From positions 89,718,167 through 89,782,166 of the forward strand of contig NC_090728.1 in the NCBI RefSeq assembly GCF_036898095.1: a stretch of 64,000 bases of DNA. Direction: 5' to 3'. Under the pieces are notes generated by a model, which did no database searches, was not told where the DNA came from, and saw only the letters and a list, made by a program, of their open reading frames with translations. Made by a program: the position numbers and the translations under genes. Origin of the DNA: Palaemon carinicauda (taxonomy: Eukaryota > Arthropoda > Malacostraca > Decapoda > Palaemonidae). This document shows, one piece after another, positions 11,228 to 26,538 of this stretch (the stretch's first letter is position 1; each line of letters starts with the position of its first letter).

Positions 11228-11290
<63 letters not shown>
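11228..11290. repeat. (CT)n microsatellite, about 63 bp
   Basis: Uninterrupted CT dinucleotides on the + strand. Confidence 0.97.
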
Positions 11291-11292
<2 letters not shown>

Positions 11293-11595
11293 GTGTACTA
11301 TTGAATGAAGATTTTTAAGTATGCTGTATTAAGCTTTATTATGTATGATTACCTTAGAGACGTATTTAAGTAATTCAATTTAGGAAATAGATTGTGAAAT
11401 TCAAACATACTAGTTTGAGACGAGAGAATTTATATATCATACATTTTAACAGCTGAAAAGCCCACCTTGAAGAACAAAGAATTTTATAGCAGAGTGATCT
11501 CGAGAAAAAAAAACGGAAATGTTGCCGAGGAAAGGAAATAGATTTTACCACTACACGGATTTAAAATGGCCAGACAAACAGCTGTTTGAGTATAT

Positions 11596-12293
11596 GTGAA
11601 ATTTTGGAAATTGAAAATTTTTCTTGTCATGGATATCCCCATCAATACTACAATAACTTTAACAGACGAGTACAATTTCTGTCGTAGAGTTTGTGGAGTG
11701 ATCGTGTCACATTGTATTAGAGATCAGATGATTAGTACTCAACGAAAATCATTACAAATAGATGAAGCACCGTTTGCTGGCTGCCGTAAATATAATCGTA
11801 GCTGACTGACTGGCGATTATGCTCCTGAGACAGAAGATCCAGATGCTGATGTTGTAAACAACAGGAATCATGGTGCACGTACAGACGGACCTATGGTGTT
11901 TGGATTTAAAAATCGATCCGATTGCCGTTATTTTTATATGCTGCGACGATATGGGGCAACTTTAATTCCAATCATTAAACTTGAATGCATGGTTGGGCCA
12001 GTACCGGTAATACATTCTGATGAGTGGCCAGTTTATGGTTGTTTAATTAAAGGGATATTTTTTATCGTCATGAAACTGTAAACCATCATCCAAACTAGGT
12101 GAATCCCATCTCGGGTGCACATACCCAAGCGACTGAACGCTCATGGCTAGATGCCAAAATTAATACACTGAAGAAGGAAAGATGACTTCCGATTCACTTA
12201 TTCTAATCTCATCTTGATGATTATTGTTGGAGAGTACCTTGAAAAGATGATTATATGTTTATTACTTTTTTAAATGATATGCGAACTGTATAC
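11596..12293 (+). pseudogene. Merlin-superfamily (ISXO2/IS1016-like) DDE transposase
   Basis: Relic of a cut-and-paste DNA transposase. Blocks in order: VMDIPINTTITLTDEYNFC near 11626; KSLQIDEAPFAGCRKYNRS with the first catalytic Asp at 11761-11763; VVNNRNHGARTDGPMVFGF; SDCRYFYMLRRYGATLIPII; VIHSDEWPVYGC with the second Asp at 12019-12021; ISGAHTQATERSWLDAKI with the Glu at 12135-12137; and finally SHLDDYCWRV and ITFLNDMRTVY. This is the full catalytic core of Merlin transposases. It is dead: a stop follows KYNRS, a frameshift lies between about 12040 and 12080, and further stops come after HHPN and near the end. The N-terminal zinc-binding part is missing or unrecognisable. I could not find terminal inverted repeats by eye. 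The conserved blocks fit this superfamily very well. Confidence 0.88.
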
Positions 12294-12699
12294 ATGTTAA
12301 TCATTCAAAAGTTTTTTTTCTTTTTAAATATACTGTAGGCTGCATGATAATTTTATTTACTGTTTTTTAATTCTGGTTTTTATGATAAAGAAATGTCTAT
12401 AATATGTTACTGCTCTTTCCATTCACCCTATCAAGTAAAGGAAAAAGTGTGTTCGTGCTGGTTTTCCATGGTAAAAAAAAAAAAAAAGATAACGTAGACC
12501 GCAAACTATGACAGAAGAATGTTATCTTTATGTCAAACTGTGACTATATGTTAAGAGGTTAGTCTGTCAAAGTTCCTAACCATTTTACCACCACCCGATC
12601 TTGAATATTAATGTGTTCACTTTAATTAATACAGTGTTTGTCAAGTTCGATTGGACACTCAAGTACGCAAGACGAACATAGGCTAAACTTTGTTGGGAC

Positions 12700-12733
<34 letters not shown>

Positions 12734-13544
12734 GTTATGGTATATAGTTATCATCCCTTTACAAGATAAAATCTGCTAGTTGAGCTTGACACTTTTTTTA
12801 CTTGATGGTTGGCGTCTTTATTTCACAGCCGAGGTGTAGGGGCAATGTTCATGTTGCTTGGGTGTCTTAAAGTGGTGATCGTATAAGTTATAAGTTTTTT
12901 ATTTGGGCTTCTCATTATGGGGCAACACTCAAGAAATCTCAAAGCAAAATAGTCTTGTGAAAGTAGCCTAACTCTCCTCCCCCTCCTGAAAGGAAATATG
13001 GTTACCTTTCTATTTCAAAGATCGGGGATTAGCCTACAGATAGTTCTCTCATATTATTCATTCCTACACTTTCTCAAAGTGCTGAATGACAAACTACAAA
13101 CTTTAACATTACATCAAACAGTTTATAAGGTTGCGGTGCTCATAGGTATGTCGCTTTATTTATAGTGGCCATTTAAATTAAGAGATGGCCATGTACCGGA
13201 AGGTTGCGGTGATAAGCCATGTTTGTTCACGGCTTGTATTAGTACTCAAGTATCATATCCTGGCCATCTCCTGGTTTTGTATTTAGAATTTTATCCAAGT
13301 ATCCTTAGATATTTTTAATTGGACATGGTGTTTATGCAAAAGTAACTGGTATATAAGTGATAAAAACATAACAAAACAAAGAAAAAAAAAGTTATGAGTA
13401 AATTGCAAAGTTACAAGTATGTCTATAGAAAAGAAGACATGAGCTTGCCTATAATTCCATTTGTGTAATCTGTATATTTATGACACGTTCTCTCTTCAGC
13501 TACCTGCATAATTTACACAATCCTAATCATACGTCAATAGCGCA

Positions 13545-13548
<4 letters not shown>

Positions 13549-13622
<74 letters not shown>
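13549..13622. repeat. (CT)n microsatellite, about 74 bp
   Basis: CT array with one CCT slip near its right third. Confidence 0.96.
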
Positions 13623-14797
13623 AACACTCCAGAGAAGTACATTTGACAAGTAAGGGACAACGCCTAAATTGCTATGTAGGAGCCAATAGGGTATGATGAG
13701 CGTAGGAAGCATTACTTGCAACATGTTTGGGTGGGAGGGACTCCAGTATTTTGGTAGGAAGGGTTAGAGGATAGCTTGAGCTAGTTTAATGAAAGTGAGT
13801 GGTAGTAGTAGGACTGGACTTGAGGAACCTGTTGAAGCTGACTCACTGATCCCTTTCTCATTCCCTCAACCCCTTTATAAATAAAGTCTCATATTTTGAT
13901 TTGCATATTTTTCTGGCGAAGAAATTATATACATCATATGCACACGTGATATAGAAAAAATCTTGAGAGGTCTCCTCCACTTTTAGCTAATTTGGGATTA
14001 AAAAGGCTTTTTCATAATTATTTTTTTAAAAAAAGAGGTCTTCCCTTATACCTACTGTATATGTTAAAAATATCATCATTGTCGTGTATAGTTTACATTT
14101 TCTTTATGATCTCCACTTTCTCCATTCGTAATAAATTTAATCCATTCATTATTGTCCACATGGCAAAGGTTTTTTTTTTTTTCCATTTAGATTACGCGTT
14201 CGTAAGAATTCAACCTACTTTTTCTACACGAAAGATCGGCCTCCATTTAATTTCATCATGCACTGTATAAGAAAGAAATCCTTTAATTAAAGAATATTTC
14301 GAGTTCCATTATTCTTTAGATATGGTATATTACCTGTAATTAGGAATGATTAACTTCACATTATCCGTACTTGAGAAATTTCTAACTTCCCTCTCCATAT
14401 TTTAGCCTGTTATATCATTCTATTCTCCAGAATCAAGATTTTTATAACTTCCTCTGCTCCAGAATTGAAAAATTCCCACGCCTTAGAGATGTCATCTTTT
14501 CCTTATCCTTGTGCTGTGGAGTCATCTGCCGTCTCATACTTGAACGTCCTCCTTTAATCTTTTTTATTGCAAAAATATTTACGTCTTTCTTTTTTTTCTT
14601 TGAATAGAATTATTTTGTAGATTATATTTTCATTTATTCATTATCTGTGGAATGGGAAAATTCCCCTTCTCTATTCTCAGTGCAAAGGACGGGTATCTAT
14701 TTTTGAGTTTTAATCTCTTAAAAAATGAGTGGGGTAGGTTTAAGTGAAAAACGCTTTGGGTAACAGGTGAAGGTGAAGGGCTGATAGAGTATAGCAG

Positions 14798-14801
<4 letters not shown>

Positions 14802-14884
<83 letters not shown>
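14802..14884. repeat. (CT)n microsatellite, about 83 bp
   Basis: CT array with one CCT slip about two thirds along, the same kind of slip as at 13549. Confidence 0.96.
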
Positions 14885-15720
14885 CTATAGATATTTAAAA
14901 ATTTTATTTTTATTCAAGATGTTATTTTTTCTATCAGTAGGTTTCGAATAGCGATATATAGTGTTTACTTTTACAGTAAAGTAAATTACTACTTATTCCA
15001 CAAAATTACTTAAGGAAACATACATACACTCAGCCTTATTAAGCTTGAACTTATATAAGCAATAATGGCGAGTATAACAAAAGTATATATATAATTTTTT
15101 TATTGCTTATGACATGCATCACTTTGCGTTTTATTACAATCAACTGAGAGGAATAAAAGAGATTTGGTTCTTGAGTAAATAGAATTATATAATCAAAATA
15201 CAATCGTTTTAAATGGTCAACATTTTATAACCACATGGTTTACGCATCTACGTCAACGCATACAAGCTTATCCATCCCGAGTTAAAGAGAGTGGATCCAT
15301 CCGACCTTCCTTCCATTATTGAAAATCCATGTATTTGCTTGACTACAATTCTTTAATACTTTCTCATCTCAAGGAAATACAGCTTCCATTTCTCTCCATT
15401 TTTGGAGGACTTGGTCTGGTAAGTGTTTCATAAACATTAGTTTATGGCAAGCCTTTAATTGTATACTGTCATTTTAGCGAAATGTATATTTTGATATTAA
15501 ACTAGTGGTTAATAAAATTTTGAGGTGAAGGAGGCCATGTATTTTTTTTTACTTACTGCTAGAGAAAATGCTATAGTATTTTTTTCACAGTAACAAGTGT
15601 GATAAGAGATCCTGTTTGCGGGATATATATTTTTTTCTTTCAGGTTAAATATATTTATTGATGAAAGGATTTCCTTATTGTTTATTATTGGCAGAAACCT
15701 ACAATGAATGAAAGTAAGGA

Positions 15721-15723
<3 letters not shown>

Positions 15724-15790
<67 letters not shown>
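15724..15790. repeat. (CT)n microsatellite, about 67 bp
   Basis: Uninterrupted CT dinucleotides, followed after about 43 bp by a TA array. Confidence 0.97.
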
Positions 15791-15794
<4 letters not shown>

Positions 15795-15826
15795 GGTTCG
15801 TTACTTTGATTAACGTACAAATTCTT

Positions 15827-15832
<6 letters not shown>

Positions 15833-15908
<76 letters not shown>
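15833..15908. repeat. (TA)n microsatellite, about 76 bp
   Basis: Pure TA dinucleotides. Confidence 0.97.
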
Positions 15909-15912
<4 letters not shown>

Positions 15913-16036
15913 TTCACGTGGGTTTAATGTTACTATTATCTATAACGGGATTTTGTGGGTCGTGAAGATTTTAAAGTTGGAATTTTCCGTGACTCTCAGA
16001 CATTTTCTTATGCAACGCGAACGATGTTTTATGTAG

Positions 16037-16037
<1 letters not shown>

Positions 16038-16089
<52 letters not shown>

Positions 16090-16170
16090 TATATGTATAT
16101 ATATATAAATATCTAAATATATTTATATATATATATTTATATATATTTATATTATATATATATATATATT

Positions 16171-16230
<60 letters not shown>
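16038..16230. repeat. (TA)n array with TTTATA interruptions
   Basis: TA array of about 190 bp whose middle third has several TTTATA and TAAATA interruptions, so it is older than neighbouring pure arrays. Confidence 0.95.
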
Positions 16231-16231
<1 letters not shown>

Positions 16232-17410
16232 GCGTTGCGTTGATTAACTCTACACGCTTTCATTCTTCTATACCTATTGTTTGTTTGTTCATGATTTCGT
16301 CTAGGTGTGGGCACATAGGCTACGTAAAGGATATACTGGAATAAGAAAAAATCCCATGGTAATTTGTCTAGGCTTATAAAGTTACACATAGGCTTACTTT
16401 ATGGAAATACTTTTTAGGTATAATAGATATAAAATCCTTTTAGAACTACGAATTGATATATAACTTTCCTGTTTATCTTGCAAATAACTATAGTAGTAAT
16501 TTACGGAGTCTTACAGCCAGAATCGAGTTTTGTTTACATCCTGTGTTTATCATTGATCTTGATGAGAATCATTTATTTAGATATGTTATGTATTAGCTGT
16601 TTTAAACTTATTTTCCCAACCAATATAGATATTTTTTCTGGAATGAGATACGCATTTACTTTTGGTGCGTATGCGTGTGTGCTGGCCCTTTTGGTTACAT
16701 AGTGTAGGTGTCATTCGGGCGGCTTGATCTTCATCGACAAACCTGATTTCTACCCACTCTTGTTGGACTGTCAGGTTGTGCTCGTTTTTCGCCTACTTGG
16801 GAGAGAGTCACAGAGTAGAGTAGGAAGATTACTATAATAGGGTTGTGAATGTTTTTCAGACCTGTGCCCATTGTTTTTGTATTAGGTATATTTTATTATA
16901 ATTACATGGTGTCATTATTTTAATTTCGCTTAGCCAGAAGAAAGCTGTTCGTTTTGATGAGCTTGTAGCAGTGAATTTAATAAGCGTATCGTAGAGTTAT
17001 ATATAAACTTATTCATATATGGAATTACCTATTACAAATTCTGACGCTCAGGATTTAGCTTAATGTTGCTTTTTGTATAGGATAGTTTGTTAATTTTTTG
17101 GATATTCCCTCAATTGCTATGGCATTGCATTCTCAGCTTTATACGTGTTGTGTGTCTGTCAAAAGTATTTGTTCTACATTCACTGAAATTGTGTTAGACT
17201 GAGTATAGGTGTAATTTTTATAAGCACAGACAAGTTATCTTGTGTTTTTTGGTATAGATTAAGGTAATGACGTCTTAGAAGACAAACCTTTCAGTATAGT
17301 ATTCTATGTCTCCTAGTTAGCCTGCTTCTATAACGTATAGCTAATGATTGACAGGTATATGTAAGCTTTTTTTTTTTTAGATATGCGCGTTTTTTTCGTG
17401 ATAATAAGAT

Positions 17411-17411
<1 letters not shown>

Positions 17412-17449
<38 letters not shown>
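17412..17449. repeat. (CA)n microsatellite, 38 bp
   Basis: Uninterrupted AC/CA dinucleotides. Confidence 0.97.
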
Positions 17450-17452
<3 letters not shown>

Positions 17453-19098
17453 TACAGTGTTAGTATTAGTTTTCTCGTCAGAATCTAAGGTAAAAACTTT
17501 TCTTTATAGGTTTTTTTTTTTATGCAATGACTTCAATCGGTGTGAATGGCCTTGCCATACGATATTGCGAACACTCCTTGTAAAATTTCAGTAGGTCACC
17601 AAGGGTAAAAAATTTTCAACTTTTAGACGAAATTTATAACGAATGTAAGTGTACTATTCTCCTTATATTGAATGTGAGCGGAGTGTCAAGCTGTTATTTT
17701 CAATGAACTTCCATTTTTACCCTGACGTCTTTAGTGATAGTTATATGTCCACTTGTATTTTTCGAATAGGTGACCTCTCCTGTCCCAGTGCCTGACCTCT
17801 GGCCGAAAATTTATAGTCCATTCCGAAAGGCGGAAACAAAAGTTGCCGAAGTCTTTTTTAGTGGAAGCAACAGTAGCCAGTATAATTCCTCCCCGTCAAA
17901 TGAATAAATTAGAATGCTTTTGGTTCGTGAACGCGAACCTGATCTTAGAGATATATGATAAAGAACTTGGAAAATAGAAAGGGCATACTGAGATTGCTAA
18001 CATCATTTTAGGCCGTTGAACACACAAATGGTAAGAATTAAATTTTCTTCAAGGTTATAATAGAAGAAATTGCTTAAGTTGACAAGTGTAGTTATGATTA
18101 CAATGATGATAAGGATTCCTCTTCATTTATAGGTTTGATTCCATCGATTTTTTTTATAGAGCATTTAGAGGAGTTAGGAACTTTTTTTGTGTGTGAAATA
18201 TCAACGTCAATATCTTTATTTTTATCCGTCACATCCATAATCGGTTTATAGCAATTTTTTTCTCTAAACCAATTCTTGTCTAAAACTTTAGTGCTCTTCG
18301 GATATCAATTCAGGTGCTTTTTTATTATACTAATTATATACAAATGTACAAATATTCCCCTTTTCTAGAAACTTACTTAGTCATGTCTTTAACCCCATCA
18401 ATACTTGAAAGCATTTCAGTTATGCCTAAGCTTCCTCAAACCCCTGTTTCTTGTGCATCATTAAGGTATGCCCCAATAGTTCTTCATAATACTTAGGTAA
18501 TGACTGTAAGGGGATATCACCTCAAAAATTTTATTAATATTTAACCTCCCAATTATTTTTCAACATTACAAAATTTTCTCTTAATTTTTATCTCACATTT
18601 TCCATTATATTTCTTTTATATTATTACATGAAGTAGATTGCCCTCGCTTTATAAAAAAATGGGACCACGGGCTCTTGCGTTGTCACAGCCTGTGTTATTT
18701 ACATAACTGCAGTTACGTAATGTATAGGAAAAATCCCTCAATTAACAAACAATTACGTAATTATGACACCCCTTAAGATTTAGTAAATTGACAATTACAC
18801 CTGCAGAGATTTAGTGTTATGGTAAAAAGATCTGATAATTTCGATTAGATAGCAAAGCCGAAAGAATTCTGTTTGTATTGTTATCTCTAGTTTCGTATCT
18901 ATACTGATAATTTTTGAAGGCGTTTCTGTGTTGTCGCTTCATTCAAGGCCGAATTTAAAACCAATGATGTTAAAGGCTTTTTGAAATTCCATGCCCTTTA
19001 CTGGGGCGCTCAGAAGTTTTAATATATTCTCAGTTGTCTTCTTACCTTTTGAAATATCTTTTAGTTCATTGTTACCATTTAGAGTTTTGAAAGCAAGC

Positions 19099-19100
<2 letters not shown>

Positions 19101-19128
<28 letters not shown>
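19101..19128. repeat. (CA)n microsatellite, 28 bp
   Basis: Uninterrupted CA dinucleotides. Confidence 0.97.
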
Positions 19129-19130
<2 letters not shown>

Positions 19131-20667
19131 TTATGAGGAGACTTAGAAGTACGCGATGGAATTGTTTGGTTTACTTTTTTCTTTGAACAATTTATTATTT
19201 TTTTTCCACATTTTGAAAAGAAACGGAAAAAGTTTTTCTTCAATCTCTGAATTTTAATACTTGTTTGTGATTTTGTGAGGAAAATTTGAAATCGTGACAA
19301 TTGTCAATGCAGTTTTGGGTAATTGGCAAAGAACACAAGTTTCCCGAATACTTGGTATCGTTTGGTCTATATTTATATTTTGACAAAAGAAATGCCTTGA
19401 AATTTCTTAGAACCTGTTGAGCAATTTAGTTTCAGTTTTCCTCTTCTATTACTTAAGGCATGTTAGGCATCAGGAAAGATAAAGAGTACTAATCATTTTT
19501 ATGTTATAATATTGTATTATGAAGTCCTCGGTAAAAAATGAGGAATCCATATAGAAATTTAGCTAAGTGTGTAGTTCTTGTTACTAAAAATGAAAAATAC
19601 TATAATTTAGAAAAAAATATATAAATGATTGCATAATTACAATTATAAGTGGATAGCTTGTAGTTGATCGAATTTGGAGAGCTGTTATCTTATGGTATTA
19701 AACTTAGAGCATTGAATTTTCATTATAGGGATATCATCCAAGTGTTACTTCGCTTGAGAATGTTCGATTTTATGCATATCATCAAGTTCTTCTCAATGTT
19801 TGTGTTACGGTACTATTAGTTTACATGCTTGGCGTACTAGCCTACTTAGTATTGTGAAATTGCTGCTAGTAACTGAGAGGATCAAGTGGGAGGACCATAA
19901 GGGCAAAGTTCAATGATCTCATCATTTACGTAAATTGATGCATGACTAAATTGGACTTAATCCCTTTGTGGCCACAAGAGAGGACCTCATGATCACTTAT
20001 TCACGGAGACCTAAGCTCAGTCATGTGGCTGTGGTTACTGGGTATTATTCATACATGGACTAGCACATGAGCGTGTGATGCCATGCGTATTCGCTTGAGA
20101 ATTAGTAAATTTATTAATTACCTATTTCCCCAAGCTTCGTTTTTTATGTTATTTATTCCGTTCAACAATTTGGTTGTTTAGGTTACTTCAATAATTTTGT
20201 AAAAATAACATATTCGAATGCTCACTGCGGAATCTTTTCCCTTGCTTCTCTTGTTATTATTGAATGGAAGGCATTTCGTCAAATTACTGACCCCATTTCA
20301 ATTGCTAATTGGTAAAGCTGGATCTTAAATATTGAAAATATATCTTTGGTTGGTCTACTGGTTGAATTGTTTTTCTACCATTGCCAAACAATGTAATTTT
20401 CTCATGGTTTTCGTTTTCCAATTTTAATGGGAAGGCTTGTTGCATCTTACTAAATTACTATTTTAATTGTCATTCCTCTTTTTTTTTAGTACATTTAATA
20501 GGACACTGACGTTAAATCTCCTGCTTCGTCTATATAAAAAATAATTTTCATCATTAAAAAAAAAAAGTGTGTAACGAAGGATGTGAACTATAATTAAGAT
20601 TACTAATATTCAATTTCTTATTGTCGGTCGCGTAAGAAAGAATTGAGGTGTACTGACATTCTTAAAG

Positions 20668-20830
20668 ATCGCTCATGAGTGGGAGAGGCAATAAGCGTTC
20701 CATTGCACTGTCGCAAGTAAGTAGAGACACATTTTAGCCCAAGCTCCCTCTTCACTCACCCAAACTAGGAGGGGTGGCGGTGTCGTATAAGCTTGGTGCC
20801 GTTTTCCTTTCCCCTCTTCGTCTTTAAATG
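20668..20830 (-). mobile_element. Partial, diverged SINE of the 443-775 family
   Basis: Contains GCTCATGAGTGGGAGAGGCA and GCCCAAGCTCCCTCTTCACT, which align with the 3' half of the SINE at 443-775. The tRNA-like half is not recognisable. Orientation is inferred from that alignment. Confidence 0.65.
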
Positions 20831-23825
<2,995 letters not shown>

Positions 23826-25523
23826 AATTTGCATCGAAGGATCTCATATGCGAGCTTTTTACTTTTAGCTGCATATCTAAGTAAATATGGAAAATATATC
23901 ATACTCTATCAAAACTAGGAGAAAAGCCTTGAAAGTAAGGGCCCCAGGAGCGTTGCTATGTATCCAGTGGAAAAAAAAGATTTCTCGTGTCCAAAATGAA
24001 CTGCTGAAAGAGGAGACACCAATGTAGGAATTCTAGGTTAACATTTGAGCTCTTATAAGAAGGCAAATTGATTTGGTTCATGCCACTTGTAATATTTTTT
24101 CTTATAGTTAGTTTTTTGTATGGTATATGTACACACATACGTATATGTGCAGTTTCCTTAACGGCGTTAAATAAACTGAATCTTTAGTTCAGTCTTTGAA
24201 CATCTTTGGTTCTTTTAAGCTATTGCTAAGAGGCAATTATTGTGATAATTCGCTTTACAACATTCAGCAAAGTAGTCTTTTGATATATAATTATTTTATT
24301 TGTTAGATGGTTAATAAAGCCAATTTACTTTTCATTATCGGATAAGAAGTTCTTGTCTTTAATTCATACAGGTAGCTTGAAATAAGTCATACCTGTGAAG
24401 AGAACAATGAAAAGGTCGTCCCTCTTTAGTTATTATTTTTGAAGACTGTCGAACCTTATGTGCAAATTGTTAAATTGTTTGTTTCACGGTGGAGTTGCAA
24501 GTTGTTTAGATAGGCTACATGCAGTTCAATCGCATGATGTTACAAGGCTGTTAAGTTCCTGCTTTTTCACCAACCCTCTCCCCTCTCCTTCTCTATACTC
24601 CTGCACTCTGTGCAGAATGTAAAGTCAAGTCCCTAGATTTTGCTTGTAAAGAAACTGAGGTTGTAGCTTCTTTCATCAAATATTTAGTATTTGAATTACC
24701 ACCTGGTTGTTAATACTGATAAGGGTTGCAACTAAAAGTGGATAGAGAAAATAGCAGATGCGAAGGATCAGTGCTTTGTCAAAGTGCCCCATCATATGAT
24801 AAGAAACTGATATTCTCCTCTCTCAAGTTAATCCTCATGATTTCAGGATATTCTTATGCAGAACATCTCCCAGTCCAGCTCAAGGGAGTCCTATTGTTTT
24901 CATAGATAAGGTGACAGAAGTTAAAAGGACACCCAGGTAGGCTGGCCCGGCCCGGCCCATTGTTGAACATGAATCTCCGATTTGGTCATCAGGTGTCTGG
25001 CGTAGGCGTTAACCCATGGTCACCTGCATTTAAATATACTCTTTCCTCCTGTTGTCGTTTTCATCGTAATTTTTTATGATGGAACTGACTCGAGTGTTTC
25101 CTGTCATATCATATAGTAAGGTTATATCCAAACAAGTACTTATTCCCTTTTTAGTAAACAAATGCTTTATAGTTAAATAAAAACACACGAGTTGTAAGTC
25201 CACGTGCAGTTCGTCTTTGATGATAGAACTGTAATGTAACAACTGGCACCTGCTGGAAAATATCTTATATTTTAAATTCTTAGATATTAATTTCGTTTTA
25301 AAACCTTCATAAAAGCATGTTTAATATATAAATAAAGTAAGATGATCACAGATGCTATGCGTACGTTTGTACTTGGTTATTGACGAGTTTCGTTTCCCAG
25401 CTGACTGACTGAGTAAACAGCTGCAGTATGTGTTTTTTGTTTATTCATTCTTGTGCTGATCGTTAGCTACGATGCAATTGAATATGTTTTTGGAAAAAAC
25501 TAGAAATTATTGAAAGATTATTT

Positions 25524-25526
<3 letters not shown>

Positions 25527-25582
<56 letters not shown>
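25527..25582. repeat. (CT)n microsatellite, about 56 bp
   Basis: Uninterrupted CT dinucleotides on the + strand. Confidence 0.97.
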
Positions 25583-25585
<3 letters not shown>

Positions 25586-26470
25586 TTATGCGATTTGACC
25601 CATATGGCTTCTAATGTGGAATTCATTTGCACAAGGCAAGTGCTTGCCACGTTTGATTTCATGCGTATCCTTATATGGACTAACGTGTTCACAGTATTCC
25701 CAGCAGGATCTCTGTACTTGGAAAGTTATTGAAGTGAGCTCAGATTTATACGTTGGAACCGTCAAGAATCCTGTTATACGGTCGTAGAGTACGGCTATAA
25801 ATGCCCATTTTTATGGCTTTCTTGATTTCCAGGCCTTATTTTAGAATTATTATTTACGAAATGAAAAGGGTTTCTATACTTTGCGTTTTCAACTTCATCT
25901 GTTAGATCTCGATTTTATTCTTTACATCATGTGTTATTGGAATTTCACCTTCCTTTTGAAGCCTTATTCTTGATTGATGCTGTGATTTTAGAATATACTG
26001 GCTTGTCTTTTGATTTGCTGTTTGTGCTATCATGTTAATGACAACCCGGAAGTAGTTTAAATTAGAAATGATTAGATCGTCGCCTCTGTGAACACATGCC
26101 TTTTAAATATTTATTCACTTTGTTTCATAATTAGCGCATGATACTCTCTGTAAGTTACTTCATATATTTGAAGATGATGTTAATATTTTTACTATTTCAT
26201 AATTACTGTAGCCATAATAACCCTTTTAATGTTTTCATAAACAATCCTATTGCTTTTGGGCCTCAATTTGACTAATTGTTGCTGTCAACTGAGCATGCTT
26301 TGTCACTGTTTTGAACATCTTCATGTTATCATGAGAATCGGGATATTTCCTGCACATGCTGTTTGCGTGAGGTTGCTTTTCTGCTTTGGCGACTAGTATT
26401 GCTGCATCTGTGCATCCTTTCAATAGCCTTGGGATTCAGATTTGTTTGTTTAAAACTTCATTTGCAAGGA

Positions 26471-26486
26471 ATTATTATTATTATTG

Positions 26487-26537
<51 letters not shown>
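26471..26537. repeat. (ATT)n trinucleotide tract
   Basis: ATT/TTA repeats of about 67 bp with a GTTGTT interruption near the left end. No LINE end is recognisable beside it, unlike the trinucleotide tracts near 38420 and 43951. Confidence 0.93.

Positions 26538-26538
<1 letters not shown>

Larger units (their letters stand above)
12294..16037. other. Unassigned AT-rich sequence with microsatellites
   Basis: Holds CT tracts at 13549-13621, 14802-14884 and 15724-15790, a TA array at 15833-15908, and a short TA/TG run near 12700-12735. No gene, RNA or recognisable element between them. Confidence 0.5.
16231..20667. other. Unassigned AT-rich sequence
   Basis: About 4.4 kb with only two CA tracts (17412-17449 and 19101-19128). 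No protein motif, RNA gene or known element found on either strand. The + strand is visibly richer in T and G than in A and C. Confidence 0.5.

Noticed and set aside
10689..11318. Frames with Ser-Leu or Arg-Glu runs (also at 15704, 23676, 35894, 38765, 45003, 48187, 56290, 63139)
   Set aside because: These are translations of (CT)n/(GA)n tracts with short unrelated flanks, not genes for low-complexity proteins.
13170..13280. Short inverted repeat GAGATGGCCA / TGGCCATCTC as a terminator or MITE
   Set aside because: Arms of about 10 bases 80 bp apart are expected by chance in a window this size, and no element boundary coincides.
24940..25025. GC-rich patch as a tRNA-like or SINE head
   Set aside because: It is a short GGCCC duplication with no A/B box pair in the right order.
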